Positions 30,085 through 38,448 are shown, counted from the stretch's first letter. The stretch is 64,000 nucleotides of DNA from Sphingomonas desiccabilis (GCF_004135605.1 NZ_SDPT01000001.1:62001-126000); one strand, 5' to 3'. The notes: generated by a model not told the origin, from the sequence alone. Made by a program: numbers and translations.

Positions 30085-31869
30085 TTGAGCATGGGAGACA
30101 TCAGCGAATCCGCGCGGCTGGACGCGCTTCGGCAGCTCGATCTGCTCGACACGCCGGCGAGCGAGAGCTTCGATCGCATCACGCGCATGGCCAGTCAGAT
30201 CTTTGGCCTGCCGATTGCGGCCGTGTCGCTTACGGACAAGGACCGCCAGTGGTTCAAGTCGCGCGTCGGCGTTGCGCACCAGTCGATCCCGCGCGATCGT
30301 GCACCCTGTGCGGAGGTGGCCGAGCGGCGCGAGCCAGTGGTGGTCGAGGATATCCGCGCAGATGCCTTCTATGCACAAAGCGTGCTGGCCGGGACGGGCG
30401 CGCGATTCTACGCCGGCGCGCCGTTGATTACGCGCGAAGGACACGGTCTGGGGGCGCTCTGCGTGATCGGCGTCGAGCCGCGCACCGCCACGGAACTCGA
30501 GATGTCCGCCTTGCGCGATCTGGCCGCCATGGTCATGGCCCAGATCGAGCTGCAGCACGCGTTTGGCCGGGTCGATCCGATCAGCAAGCTCGCGAACCGC
30601 AACCAGTTCCTCGACGATCTTGCCGATCTGGAGCGCGACACGCCGGGCGAGCAGCGGGTGGCGGTGCTGGTCGATCTCGCCCGGACCGACCAGATCGACG
30701 GCATCGTCCGGGTGCTCGGGTCGGGGCATCTCGACCAGCTGGTGCGGGAGGCTGCGCGCACGGTCCGCGAGCGGTTGGAACGCAGCACCCTCTACCACGT
30801 CGCCGCCACCCAGTTCGCCTTTGTGCTTCCGCCCGACTATGACGCGGAGCAGGGCGTCGCCTTGCTGACGGCGCGACTGGCAGAGGCGCGCGCGACCAGC
30901 TCCTCCCGCTTTGTAACCACGTCGGTGATCGGCGTCGTACCCTTCATGGCGGGTAGCACCGCGCCTGCTGACGTGCTGCGTACGCTGCACGGCGCCGCGC
31001 AGGATGCCCGGCTCCAGGAGAGCGGTGTGAGCATCCACTCCTACCGCGTGGACGACGCGCATCAGCGGCGTTTCCGGCTCCTGCAGGATTTCGGCGAAGC
31101 CCTGGAGCAGCCCGACGGTCAGCTGCGTATCGTCGTGCAGCCGCGGGTCGCGCTGGCTACGGGTCGATGCGTCGCCGCCGAGGCGCTGTTGCGCTGGCGG
31201 CACCCGGAACTGGGCGAAATCGCACCGGGCGAGTTCGTGCCGATCATCGAGCAGTCGGCGGCGGTGCGGGGGCTGACGGAATGGGTGCTCCATCGCGCGC
31301 TTGCCCAGCTGGCCGAGTGGCAGCGCGAGGGCGTTCGAATTCCCCTGTCGATCAACGTGTCGGCAAGCAACCTGGAAGAGGGCAATTTCGCGGAGCGGGT
31401 TGTCGAGGCATTGCGCGCCCATGACGTTGCGCCCGAGATGATCGAGCTGGAGGTGACCGAAAGTGCTGCAATGAAGCACGCGGGACGTGCCGTGGAGCAG
31501 CTGCGCCGCCTGAGCGCTGCTGGTATCACCCTCGCGATCGACGACTTCGGGACAGGGTACAGCAGCCTGGCCTATCTCCAGCAGCTTCCCGTGGACGTCA
31601 TCAAGATCGATCAGAGCTTCATCCGCGCGATGGATGCAGGGGAGCGCGAGCAGGCGCTGGTCCGATCCATGGTCGCAGTGGGGGAGGCCCTGCGTTGTCG
31701 CGTCGTTGCCGAGGGTATCGAGAGCGAGGGCGCCGCCGAGCTCTTGCACGCCATGGGCTGCGACGAGGGGCAGGGGTATCATTTCAGCCGGCCGCTGCCG
31801 GTCGAGGCGTTCGCCGCCTGGATCACGCAGGCGGGAACGGAGTTGACGCGTCCGCACGCCGACACCTGA
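30085..31869 (+). CDS. GAF - degenerate GGDEF - EAL protein, probable cyclic di-GMP phosphodiesterase
   Basis: The 594-residue cytoplasmic protein has a GAF domain (about residues 20-165, FDRITRMASQIFGLPIAAVS). A GGDEF-like fold (about 170-330) has lost its active site, reading TQFAFVLP where GGDEF should be. The EAL domain (about 345-585) is intact: EALLRW near residue 364, SINVSASN, LEVTES, DDFGTGYSS, VIKIDQSF, EGIES and QGYHFSRP. It should degrade cyclic di-GMP, with the GAF and dead GGDEF domains as sensors; that is inference. The start is TTG at 30085 or the in-frame ATG at 30091; no Shine-Dalgarno is clear. It is 70 bases after yqiK. Confidence 0.93.
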   Translation: MSMGDISESARLDALRQLDLLDTPASESFDRITRMASQIFGLPIAAVSLTDKDRQWFKSRVGVAHQSIPRDRAPCAEVAERREPVVVEDIRADAFYAQSVLAGTGARFYAGAPLITREGHGLGALCVIGVEPRTATELEMSALRDLAAMVMAQIELQHAFGRVDPISKLANRNQFLDDLADLERDTPGEQRVAVLVDLARTDQIDGIVRVLGSGHLDQLVREAARTVRERLERSTLYHVAATQFAFVLPPDYDAEQGVALLTARLAEARATSSSRFVTTSVIGVVPFMAGSTAPADVLRTLHGAAQDARLQESGVSIHSYRVDDAHQRRFRLLQDFGEALEQPDGQLRIVVQPRVALATGRCVAAEALLRWRHPELGEIAPGEFVPIIEQSAAVRGLTEWVLHRALAQLAEWQREGVRIPLSINVSASNLEEGNFAERVVEALRAHDVAPEMIELEVTESAAMKHAGRAVEQLRRLSAAGITLAIDDFGTGYSSLAYLQQLPVDVIKIDQSFIRAMDAGEREQALVRSMVAVGEALRCRVVAEGIESEGAAELLHAMGCDEGQGYHFSRPLPVEAFAAWITQAGTELTRPHADT

Positions 31870-31888
31870 CGAAGGCCGGAAAAGCAGC

Positions 31889-31932
31889 GTCGGCAGAGCG
31901 CTTTGCTGGCAGCTGTGCTTGCCTCTGCCGAC
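31889..31932 (+). promoter_or_regulatory. Long stem-loop between the EAL gene and trcR
   Basis: Perfect 10-base arms GTCGGCAGAG (31889-31898) and CTCTGCCGAC (31923-31932) enclose 24 bases that contain a smaller GCTGGCAGC-type stem. It precedes a second hairpin and the trcR start. It may be part of a trcR leader or a processing signal; no role is shown. Confidence 0.5.
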
Positions 31933-31960
31933 TTCGCGCACTAAGTCTGTTCCGGATACG

Positions 31961-31991
31961 GCCACCCCGCGAGGGGTGGCCCTTGTTGTTT
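31961..31991 (+). terminator. GC-rich hairpin with T-rich tail upstream of trcR
   Basis: The stem GCCACCCC/GGGGTGGC (31961-31968 and 31973-31980, loop GCGA) is followed by CCTTGTTGTTT. It looks like the terminator of the EAL gene, but its end is only 14 bases before the trcR GTG and runs into its Shine-Dalgarno. If transcripts pass through it, it could act as an attenuator of trcR. Confidence 0.7.
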
Positions 31992-32004
31992 CTGGAGAAC
32001 TGCC

Positions 32005-32682
32005 GTGGCCCAGCCGTTGATGCCGCATGCGACCGCTTCCTGGCTGGTCGACAACACTTCGCTGTCGTTCGAGCAGATCGCCGACTTCTGTGGCCTGCAC
32101 ATCCTGGAAGTGCAGGCGATCGCCGACGACACCGCCGCAACCAAGCTCACCGGCCGGGATCCGGTTCGCGCCCACGAATTGACCCAGGACGAGATCGAGA
32201 AGGGGCAGGCGGACCCGAACTACCGGCTCAAGATCCAGAAGGGCCCCGAGCAGGTTCGCCGCACCAAGGGTCCGCGCTACACGCCGGTCTCGAAGCGGCA
32301 GGACAAGCCGGATGGCATCGCCTGGATCATCCGCAACCATCCGGAAATCTCGGACGGCGCGATCGGCAAGCTGATCGGCACCACGCGCACCACCATCGCC
32401 GCGATCCGCGATCGCACGCACTGGAACATCGGCAACATCGTGCCGAAGGACCCGGTCACGCTCGGGCTGTGCTCGCAGCGCGAGCTCGATGCGCTGGTGA
32501 CCAAGGCCGCCAAGGCTGCAGGCATGGAAGCGCCGACGGACACGCGCCTGGAGGGCGACCGCGAGGCACTGCTCGAGCAGCTGCGCAACGAGCGGCAGCA
32601 GGCCGCGCGCGATGCCGAGGCACTGGCGAACGGCGAGCGTGCCGAGCCCGCCCCGGCCTTCATCGATCCGTTCAAGCGCTGA
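32005..32682 (+). CDS. trcR: Cell cycle transcriptional regulator TrcR (DUF1013)
   Basis: TrcR is an alphaproteobacterial regulator linked to cell-cycle transcription. The 225-residue protein matches DUF1013: PHATASWLVDNTSLSFEQIA near the start, then FCGLHILEVQAIADD, the conserved DPNYRLKIQKGPEQVRRTKG, and a helix-turn-helix-like segment (DGAIGKLIGTTRTTIAAIRD). The tail is charged and likely coiled (EALLEQLRNERQQAARDAEA). The start is GTG at 32005 with GGAG a few bases upstream. It stands in a short gap after two hairpins. Other cell-cycle genes in the window are cpdR and clpA. Confidence 0.93.
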   Translation: MAQPLMPHATASWLVDNTSLSFEQIADFCGLHILEVQAIADDTAATKLTGRDPVRAHELTQDEIEKGQADPNYRLKIQKGPEQVRRTKGPRYTPVSKRQDKPDGIAWIIRNHPEISDGAIGKLIGTTRTTIAAIRDRTHWNIGNIVPKDPVTLGLCSQRELDALVTKAAKAAGMEAPTDTRLEGDREALLEQLRNERQQAARDAEALANGERAEPAPAFIDPFKR

Positions 32683-32774
32683 TCGCCAGCGTTCCCGTCC
32701 CTCCGCGCTTGCGGGGGACGGGCTTGGCGGGCCCGAGGTCCTGCCGCTTCTGCTGAGGCAGAAAGCCGATTAGC

Positions 32775-32799
32775 TTCTCCCCGTCCGACTCGGGGAGAA
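32775..32799 (+). promoter_or_regulatory. Hairpin that masks the Shine-Dalgarno of the dienelactone hydrolase gene
   Basis: The arms TTCTCCCCG (32775-32783) and CGGGGAGAA (32791-32799) pair perfectly over 9 bases with a 7-base loop. The second arm contains the GGGGAG ribosome binding site, 7 bases before the ATG at 32805. In an mRNA this would hide the site. It could be a translational switch or just a terminator-like stem for trcR, though no T-run follows. Confidence 0.55.
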
Positions 32800-32804
32800 C
32801 TGGC

Positions 32805-33683
32805 ATGACCGACCTTCGCGAGCGCGCTGTCGCGCTCTACGACGCCTTCACCCACGAGCACCGCGACCGTCGCGCCTTCATGCGGGAGATGGTCGCGCTC
32901 ACGGGCTCCGCCGTCGCTGCGGAGGCGCTGGTCGCAGCGATCGCGGCGTCTCCTGCCGCAGCACAGCAGGTCCAGCCGGACGATCCCCGCCTTCGCACTG
33001 CCACGCGCAAAGGGGTCGAGGCGGGCAAACCGGCCGCAGCGTATTTCGCGGCACCCCGAGAGGCCGGCGGCCGCAAGCTCGGTACGGTGTTGGTTATCCA
33101 TGAGAACCGTGGCCTGACCGGGCATATTCGCGACGTTGCGAGACGCGTGGCGTTGAGCGGATTCCGAGCCGTCGCACTCGACCTGCTGGCGCCGCAGGGC
33201 GGCACGCCTGCCGACGAGGACCGCGCACGCGAAATGATCGCGGGAATCGACATGGACTTGGCCCTTCGTCAGGCAGTTGCCACCATCGATCGCGCGGTGC
33301 GGCAGCGGAGCGGCTCCGGCAAGGTGGGCGCGGTCGGCTTCTGCTGGGGAGGTGCCTTCGTCAACCGCCTGGCGATCGCCGCCGGGCCCGCGCTCAGCGC
33401 CGGCGTCGCCTATTACGGGCCCGCCCCCGACCCCTCGGAAGCGCCCAAGGTGCAGGCGCCGCTGTTGCTGCACTATGCCGGCAAGGACCAGCGCGTGAAC
33501 GGAACGGGACTGCCATGGGTGAAGGCGCTGGAGGCCGCCGGCAAATCGGTGGAGGCCCATGTCTATCCCGACGTCGACCACGCCTTCAACAACGACACGT
33601 CGGCAGAGCGCTACAATCCGGCGGCCGCAAAGCTCGCCTGGGAGCGGACCACGCGCTTTTTGCATGCCCGACTCGACGGCTAG
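32805..33683 (+). CDS. Dienelactone hydrolase family protein
   Basis: The 292-residue alpha/beta hydrolase belongs to the dienelactone hydrolase family. The catalytic triad region is visible: nucleophile Cys in GFCWGG near residue 179, a downstream Asp (YAGKDQRVNG), and His in DVDHAF near residue 257. A Glu in HENRGLTGHIRDVARR is near residue 100. An N-terminal segment of about 55 residues (RDRRAFMREMVALTGSAVAA) looks like an export or membrane leader, with a possible Tat-like start, and ends at AAAQQ. The natural substrate cannot be told. The ATG has a Shine-Dalgarno inside a hairpin. The gene is convergent with the DUF1289 gene. Confidence 0.9.
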   Translation: MTDLRERAVALYDAFTHEHRDRRAFMREMVALTGSAVAAEALVAAIAASPAAAQQVQPDDPRLRTATRKGVEAGKPAAAYFAAPREAGGRKLGTVLVIHENRGLTGHIRDVARRVALSGFRAVALDLLAPQGGTPADEDRAREMIAGIDMDLALRQAVATIDRAVRQRSGSGKVGAVGFCWGGAFVNRLAIAAGPALSAGVAYYGPAPDPSEAPKVQAPLLLHYAGKDQRVNGTGLPWVKALEAAGKSVEAHVYPDVDHAFNNDTSAERYNPAAAKLAWERTTRFLHARLDG

Positions 33684-33700
33684 GCCGCCGGAGCCGGCGA

Positions 33701-33925
33701 TCAGCGGATCGAGGCGGCAATCCGCCGTTCGAGTGCGCCGCAGCGTTCGGGGAGGACGGCCATCACGGAGTTCCGCTCGTCCGCCGACATTCTGGTCCAG
33801 TCGGCAATCTCTTCGCGCGTGCGACCGCAGCCGAAACACCAGCCGCTCTCAAGGTCGAGCGTGCACACCAGGACGCACGGGCTTTCGACCGCGACCGGCG
33901 CAACATACTCGATGAAATCGTCCAC
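33701..33925 (-). CDS. DUF1289 small cysteine-rich protein
   Basis: The 74-residue protein contains the DUF1289 signature: SPCVLVCTLDLESGWCFGCG followed by RTREEIADW. Four cysteines suggest metal or iron-sulfur binding; function is unknown. It begins 11 bases after the helicase stop on the same strand, so the two are probably co-transcribed. Confidence 0.9.
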   Translation of the reverse strand: MDDFIEYVAPVAVESPCVLVCTLDLESGWCFGCGRTREEIADWTRMSADERNSVMAVLPERCGALERRIAASIR

Positions 33926-33936
33926 GCGGCTGCCGA

Positions 33937-35295
33937 TCAGGCGGTCAGCCGAACGTCCAGGAAGGCCGGGATGGGACCGTTCCAGCCGCCATCGTCCGCC
34001 ACCGCATCCTCGGCTTCTCGGCGACGGCGGGGTTCTTCATGCCGGGGCGCCCGTTCCTCACGGGTGCGACGAGGCTCTTCAGACCGCGGAGTGCGATCCT
34101 CGCGGCTGCGGCGATCGCGGGAACGCTCGGTTCGCGGTGCGCGTTCTTCGGGCGCGGGCTTTGCCTCCGCAGCTGGGGCATCGTCCAGTTGGACCACCTG
34201 GATCTTCTGGCCGGTCAGCTTTTCGATGTTGGCGATGTTCTCGGCATCGTCGGGCGTGACGAACGTATAGGCGGTGCCGGTCGCGCCGCCGCGGCCGGTG
34301 CGGCCGATGCGATGGACATAGTCGTCGGGATGCCACGGCGCGTCATAGTTGAAGACGTGGCTGACGCCCTTCACGTCGAGCCCGCGGGCAGCGACGTCCG
34401 ACGCGACCAGGATGTTGACGTCCCCGTTCTTGAACCGGTCCAGCTCGGCGATGCGGGCGGACTGCTCCATGTCGCCATGGATCTCGGCCGAACGGAACCC
34501 GGCGCGCTGGAGGCTCTTGTTGAGCTCGCGCACGGTCGTCTTGCGGTTGGAGAAGACGATTGCGGTGCGGACCTCGTCGGAGGACAGGAGGCGGCGCAGA
34601 ACGTCGCGCTTCTTGGCCGCGCTGACATGGACCACCCGCTGGGTGATGTTGGTGTTGGTCGTCGCCGGCCGGGCGACCTCGATGGTCTTCGGGTTCTCGA
34701 GGAACTTGTCCGCCAGCTTCTTGATCGGCGGCGGCATGGTGGCCGAGAACAGCAGGGTCTGCCGTTGCTTGGGAAGCTTGGTGCAGATTTCCTCGATGTC
34801 GGGGATGAAGCCCATGTCGAGCATACGGTCGGCTTCGTCGATCACCAGCAGGTTACAGCCGGTCAGCAGGATGTTGCCGCGGCTGAACAGGTCCATCAGC
34901 CGGCCCGGCGTCGCGATCAGCACGTCGACGCCCTTTTCCAGCGCCTTGATCTGATCGCCCATCGACACGCCGCCGATCAGCAGCGCCATCGAGAGCTTGT
35001 GGTACTTGCCGTACTTCTCAAAATTCTCGGCCACCTGTGCCGCGAGCTCGCGCGTCGGCTCCAGGATCAGCGATCGCGGCATCCGCGCCCGGCTGCGACC
35101 ATGGGCGAGGATGTCGATCATCGGCAGCACGAAGCCCGCCGTCTTTCCGGTTCCCGTCTGGGCGATGCCGATCAGGTCGCGCATCATCAGGACGGGCGGG
35201 ATCGCGCTCGCCTGGATGGGAGTCGGCTCAGTATAGCCCGCCTCTGTTACGGCGCGCAGCAGTTCATCGGAAAGACCGAGATCGGCAAAGTTCAT
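33937..35295 (-). CDS. rhlE: DEAD-box RNA helicase (RhlE-like)
   Basis: The 452-residue ATP-dependent RNA helicase probably helps RNA decay or ribosome assembly. Motifs in order: Q motif (GYTEPTPIQASAIPPVL), motif I AQTGTGKT, Ia PTRELA, motif II DEAD, motif III SAT, IV IVFSNRK, V VASDVAARGLDVKGV, and VI HRIGRTGRGG. The C-terminal 80 residues are an Arg/Glu-rich low-complexity tail (ERAPRTERSRDRRSREDRTP), a typical RNA-binding extension. The start at 35295 begins MNFADLG, the usual RhlE opening; an upstream ATG would add 7 residues. DUF1289 follows 11 bases later. Confidence 0.95.
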   Translation of the reverse strand: MNFADLGLSDELLRAVTEAGYTEPTPIQASAIPPVLMMRDLIGIAQTGTGKTAGFVLPMIDILAHGRSRARMPRSLILEPTRELAAQVAENFEKYGKYHKLSMALLIGGVSMGDQIKALEKGVDVLIATPGRLMDLFSRGNILLTGCNLLVIDEADRMLDMGFIPDIEEICTKLPKQRQTLLFSATMPPPIKKLADKFLENPKTIEVARPATTNTNITQRVVHVSAAKKRDVLRRLLSSDEVRTAIVFSNRKTTVRELNKSLQRAGFRSAEIHGDMEQSARIAELDRFKNGDVNILVASDVAARGLDVKGVSHVFNYDAPWHPDDYVHRIGRTGRGGATGTAYTFVTPDDAENIANIEKLTGQKIQVVQLDDAPAAEAKPAPEERAPRTERSRDRRSREDRTPRSEEPRRTREERAPRHEEPRRRREAEDAVADDGGWNGPIPAFLDVRLTA

Positions 35296-35383
35296 GGGGT
35301 TTCCGGAAAGCGGCACCGTTGCGGCACCGGAATGCAGTTCCGCGCCTTGCGGATTTCTGCCGGATTGTCAAGCAGAACGCGTT

Positions 35384-35851
35384 CTAGCGGCTGGGAACGA
35401 GCATCCGGAAAGACGAAATGCGGCATTGGCCGCCGGAGCGCGAGCGGATCGAGTCGCGCGACGCGCACACCATCCCGTCGGCAGTCGGCTTGAGATAGAA
35501 GCCGGAATAGAAGTCGAGCGTCGGGCAATCCTGCTCCAGGCGCGCCCGCAGCCGCTTTCCACCGGCCAGCATCAGATCGACGCTGTCGGCACGAGTGATC
35601 GACACCGCCGCGAGACTGGTGACCGGGACGCACCGGTCGGTGCGCTTCTCGACCCAGTTGATCGCGGGCAGCGCACGTGAACTGGAGGCTGGCGTCACGT
35701 CCATGCGCGGCACGCGCACGATGATGCGCTGGATGCGCACTTCGCTACGCACGACCGTGCCTGAGGGAGCGCTCACGCGCTGCTGGGCCCCGGCCATGGG
35801 GGCCGCAAGCGTCAGCAGCAGAAGCGTGGGCACAGGCTTCGGTACGGGCAT
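35384..35851 (-). CDS. Hypothetical exported protein
   Basis: The 155-residue protein has a signal peptide (PTLLLLTLAAPMAGAQ). The mature part contains IIVRVPRMDV, a basic stretch, and RARLEQDCPTLDFYSGFYLK followed by DGMVCASRDSIRSRSGGQC. The C-terminal half, with four cysteines and the LDFYSGFYLK phrase, looks conserved in style rather than random. I recognise no named family. It is divergent from the FAD-dehydrogenase gene, with 77 bases between them. Confidence 0.75.
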   Translation of the reverse strand: MPVPKPVPTLLLLTLAAPMAGAQQRVSAPSGTVVRSEVRIQRIIVRVPRMDVTPASSSRALPAINWVEKRTDRCVPVTSLAAVSITRADSVDLMLAGGKRLRARLEQDCPTLDFYSGFYLKPTADGMVCASRDSIRSRSGGQCRISSFRMLVPSR

Positions 35852-35928
35852 GGGGCTCTCTTCTCAGCTCCCGGGTTTTAACTGGTGATGAACTGGCGGC
35901 AAGTCTCTCGGCCGTGTAGCGCGACTGG

Positions 35929-37374
35929 ATGACCGCACAGACCCGCCTGATCGATGCCATTCGGGACGCGTTAGGCGCGTGCAGCCTCACCACCGACGCC
36001 GACCGGATCGCGCCGTCTCTCACCGATTGGCGCGGGCGGTTCCAAGGTTCGGCCTCCGCAATGCTGCTGCCGGCCTCCACCGCCGAAGTGGCCACCATGG
36101 TTCGCCTTGCGGCCGAGCATCGGGTGCCGCTCGTCCCACAGGGGGGCAACACATCGATGGTGGGCGGCGCGACGCCGCCTTCGGACGGATCGGCGCTGCT
36201 GCTGTCCACGCGCCGCCTCGATCGGATCAGACGAGTGGACGCCGGGGCGGGGCTCGGGGTGGCCGAGGCGGGCGTGATCCTGCAGAGGCTCCATGAGGCC
36301 GCGGCGGAAGCCGGCTGCCGTTTCCCGCTCACCTTGGGGTCGCGCGGCACAGCAACGATCGGCGGTCTGATTTCCACCAACGCAGGCGGTACCCAGGTGC
36401 TGCGCTGGGGGACGATGCGGCGGTTGGTGGCCGGGGTGGAGGCCGTGCTGCCCGACGGCAGCATCCACGATGGGCTCACGCCGCTGCCCAAGGACAACCG
36501 CGGCTACGACATCGACCAGCTGCTCGTCGGTGCCGAAGGAACGCTGGGGATCGTCACCGCCGCGGCATTGCGCCTCGCCCCTGCCGTTCTGGGCCGAGCG
36601 GTCGCCTGGGTGGGCATCGCCGACCCCACGGCGGGGCTGGCGCTCCTGCGACGGATGCAGCGGGCGGGCGATGCGATCGAGAGCTTCGAGATCATCCCCG
36701 GCGACACGCTGGAGCGGGTGTTGCAGTATCTGCCGGGCGCGCGCTCGCCGCTCGACAGTGTCCACCCATGGCACCTGTTGATCGAGGCGGTCGCTGCGAC
36801 CCCGGATGCCGAGGCTCCCGATGCCCTGCTCGCGCGACTGCTCGGCGACGCACTGGACGCCGGTCTCGCCGCTGACGCGGTGATCGCCACGTCGGAGGCG
36901 CAGGCGGAGGCGTTCTGGCGGCTCAGGGACTCGCTGTCGGCGGCGGAGCGCGCCGCAGGACCGGCGGTGCAGCACGACATCTCCGTGCCGGTGGACCGCA
37001 TGCCGCGCTTCATGATCGAGGCGGCCGCGGCTGCCGAGGCACGCTTCCCGGGGACCCACGCGACCGCCTTCGGGCATCTGGGGGACGGCAACGTCCACTT
37101 CCACGTGCGCGCACCTGCGGGCGCCGATCCGGCACGCTGGATGGTGGAGGAGGCGCCCGGCATCACCGCCTTTGTTCACGATCTGGTGGTTGCCGCCGGC
37201 GGCTCGATCTCGGCCGAGCACGGCATCGGCCAGATGAAGCGCGACGAACTGGCGCGCCTCGGCCCGCCCGCGCGCCTGGCGGCGCTCAGGGGGATCAAGC
37301 AGGGGCTCGACCCGATGAACCTGTTCAATCCTGGCAAACTGGTGACGCTTGCGCCCGTCGACGGGGCGAAATAG
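35929..37374 (+). CDS. FAD-linked 2-hydroxyacid dehydrogenase (D-2-hydroxyglutarate / D-lactate type)
   Basis: The 481-residue flavoprotein belongs to the FAD_binding_4 / FAD-oxidase_C family. The PCMH-type FAD-binding domain has VPLVPQGGNTSMVGGATPP, and the C-terminal domain has the metal-site motif HLGDGNVHFHV and SAEHGIGQMKRDEL. Close relatives oxidise D-2-hydroxyglutarate, D-lactate or glycolate; the sequence alone does not tell which. It lies 30 bases upstream of sapC on the same strand, so they may be co-transcribed. Confidence 0.93.
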   Translation: MTAQTRLIDAIRDALGACSLTTDADRIAPSLTDWRGRFQGSASAMLLPASTAEVATMVRLAAEHRVPLVPQGGNTSMVGGATPPSDGSALLLSTRRLDRIRRVDAGAGLGVAEAGVILQRLHEAAAEAGCRFPLTLGSRGTATIGGLISTNAGGTQVLRWGTMRRLVAGVEAVLPDGSIHDGLTPLPKDNRGYDIDQLLVGAEGTLGIVTAAALRLAPAVLGRAVAWVGIADPTAGLALLRRMQRAGDAIESFEIIPGDTLERVLQYLPGARSPLDSVHPWHLLIEAVAATPDAEAPDALLARLLGDALDAGLAADAVIATSEAQAEAFWRLRDSLSAAERAAGPAVQHDISVPVDRMPRFMIEAAAAAEARFPGTHATAFGHLGDGNVHFHVRAPAGADPARWMVEEAPGITAFVHDLVVAAGGSISAEHGIGQMKRDELARLGPPARLAALRGIKQGLDPMNLFNPGKLVTLAPVDGAK

Positions 37375-37404
37375 ACGCGCAAGCTGGGTTCCAGGAGATC
37401 AAGA

Positions 37405-38178
37405 ATGGCCACGGCGCCGAAGAACAACGGGCTTCCTCTGTTTTACAACCAGCTCGAACCGCTTTCGAGCCAGCAGCACGCCAACTACAAAGTCCGCGTC
37501 GCGGATCGTGCGCCGTTCCTGGTCAACGAGCATGCCGTGCCGGTCACCGTGGAAGAATTCCCTCTGGTGCAGCGTCGCATGCCGATCGTCTTCTCGGTGG
37601 GCGAGGATCCCGTGCCGCTCGCGCTGATGGGCCTGAACGAGGGCGTCAACACTTTCATCGACGCCGACGGCCGGCTGATCGACCCGGAAGTCTATGTCCC
37701 GGCCTATGTCCGCCGCTATCCCTACATGCTCGCGCGGCTGCGGCCGGACAGCGAGGACCTTTCGCTGTGCTTCGATCCGACCGCGGACACGATCGGCGAG
37801 TTCGAGGACGGCGAGCCGCTGTTCGACGGCACCGAGCCGAGCGAGACCACCAAGCAGATCCTGCAGTTCAACGAGCAGTTCGAGCAGGCCGGCCAGCGCA
37901 CCGCGATGTTCATGAAGGAGGTCAAGGACCTCGGCCTGCTGATCGACGGCGAGGTCTCGATCCAGCCGGACGGCGCCGAGCAGCCGTTCATCTACCGCGG
38001 CTTCCAGATGGTTGACGAAAAAAAGCTCAACGAACTTCGTGGCGACCAGCTGCGCAAGATCCAGCAGAATGGCATGCTGCCGCTGCTCTACGCGCACATC
38101 TTCTCGCTCTCGCTGATGCGGGACCTGTTCGCGCGTCAGGTGCGCGCGGGCATGATCGCCGCGCAGCCGACCGCTTGA
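37405..38178 (+). CDS. SapC-family protein
   Basis: The 257-residue protein matches the SapC family, first named in Campylobacter surface-layer loci but common in proteobacteria. The N-terminal half has the family phrases YKVRVADRAPFLVNEHAVPV and EFPLVQRRMPIVFS, and the end has GMLPLLYAHIFSLSLMRDLF. No signal peptide is seen. Its role here is not known. AGGAGA lies upstream of the ATG. Confidence 0.9.
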   Translation: MATAPKNNGLPLFYNQLEPLSSQQHANYKVRVADRAPFLVNEHAVPVTVEEFPLVQRRMPIVFSVGEDPVPLALMGLNEGVNTFIDADGRLIDPEVYVPAYVRRYPYMLARLRPDSEDLSLCFDPTADTIGEFEDGEPLFDGTEPSETTKQILQFNEQFEQAGQRTAMFMKEVKDLGLLIDGEVSIQPDGAEQPFIYRGFQMVDEKKLNELRGDQLRKIQQNGMLPLLYAHIFSLSLMRDLFARQVRAGMIAAQPTA

Positions 38179-38301
38179 TCGGGCGCTCCGACGGCGTGAG
38201 GCCGGAGGAGCGGAGCACGAACCGTAAGCGCCGTCCGTCATCCCGACGGGCGGCGTTTCGTCGTGTGCGACAGGCGATGTACCGCAAGTGTCGGCAAACG
38301 C

Positions 38302-38329
38302 TTGAACCTTTGCGCCCGATATCTATATT
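38302..38329 (+). promoter_or_regulatory. Strong sigma70-type promoter for a candidate small RNA
   Basis: TTGAAC (38302-38307) and TATATT (38324-38329) are separated by 16 bases. No coding start follows on this strand for more than 1 kb, but a terminator ends about 107 bases downstream. Confidence 0.65.
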
Positions 38330-38336
38330 CCCTGGT

Positions 38337-38443
38337 ACGCGGTCTCGTGTTCCCCCCTTTCGCGGGATCGTGTGACACGCTTTCAGCGTGTCTCCTCCCT
38401 GAACCTAGGCCACCTCGTGCTTCGTGCACGGGGTGGTTTTTTT
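38337..38443 (+). ncRNA. Candidate trans-acting small RNA with exposed anti-Shine-Dalgarno loop
   Basis: The transcript predicted from the promoter to the T-run is about 107 bases. It contains a pyrimidine-rich 5' part, a perfect stem-loop GACACGCT/AGCGTGTC (38374-38381 and 38385-38392), an unpaired TCCTCCCT (38393-38400), and a terminator hairpin ending in TTTTTTT. An unpaired TCCTCC segment between two hairpins is typical of alphaproteobacterial sRNAs that pair with ribosome binding sites, such as the suhB and alpha-r14 groups. Membership in either is not claimed. It lies between sapC and the convergent N-formylglutamate amidohydrolase gene. The start point is estimated to within a few bases. 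Confidence 0.6.
38410..38443 (+). terminator. Rho-independent terminator of the candidate sRNA
   Basis: The stem CCACCTCGTGC (38410-38420) pairs with GCACGGGGTGG (38426-38436) over 11 positions including one G-T, with a TTCGT loop, followed by seven T (38437-38443). It faces only the plus strand. It would also stop read-through from sapC. Confidence 0.88.
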
Positions 38444-38448
38444 ATGCG

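Noticed and set aside
35878..35892. TTAA-N7-TGAA, a near match to a CtrA binding site between the hypothetical gene and the FAD dehydrogenase
   Set aside because: One half-site mismatches the TTAA-N7-TTAA consensus and there is no further support.
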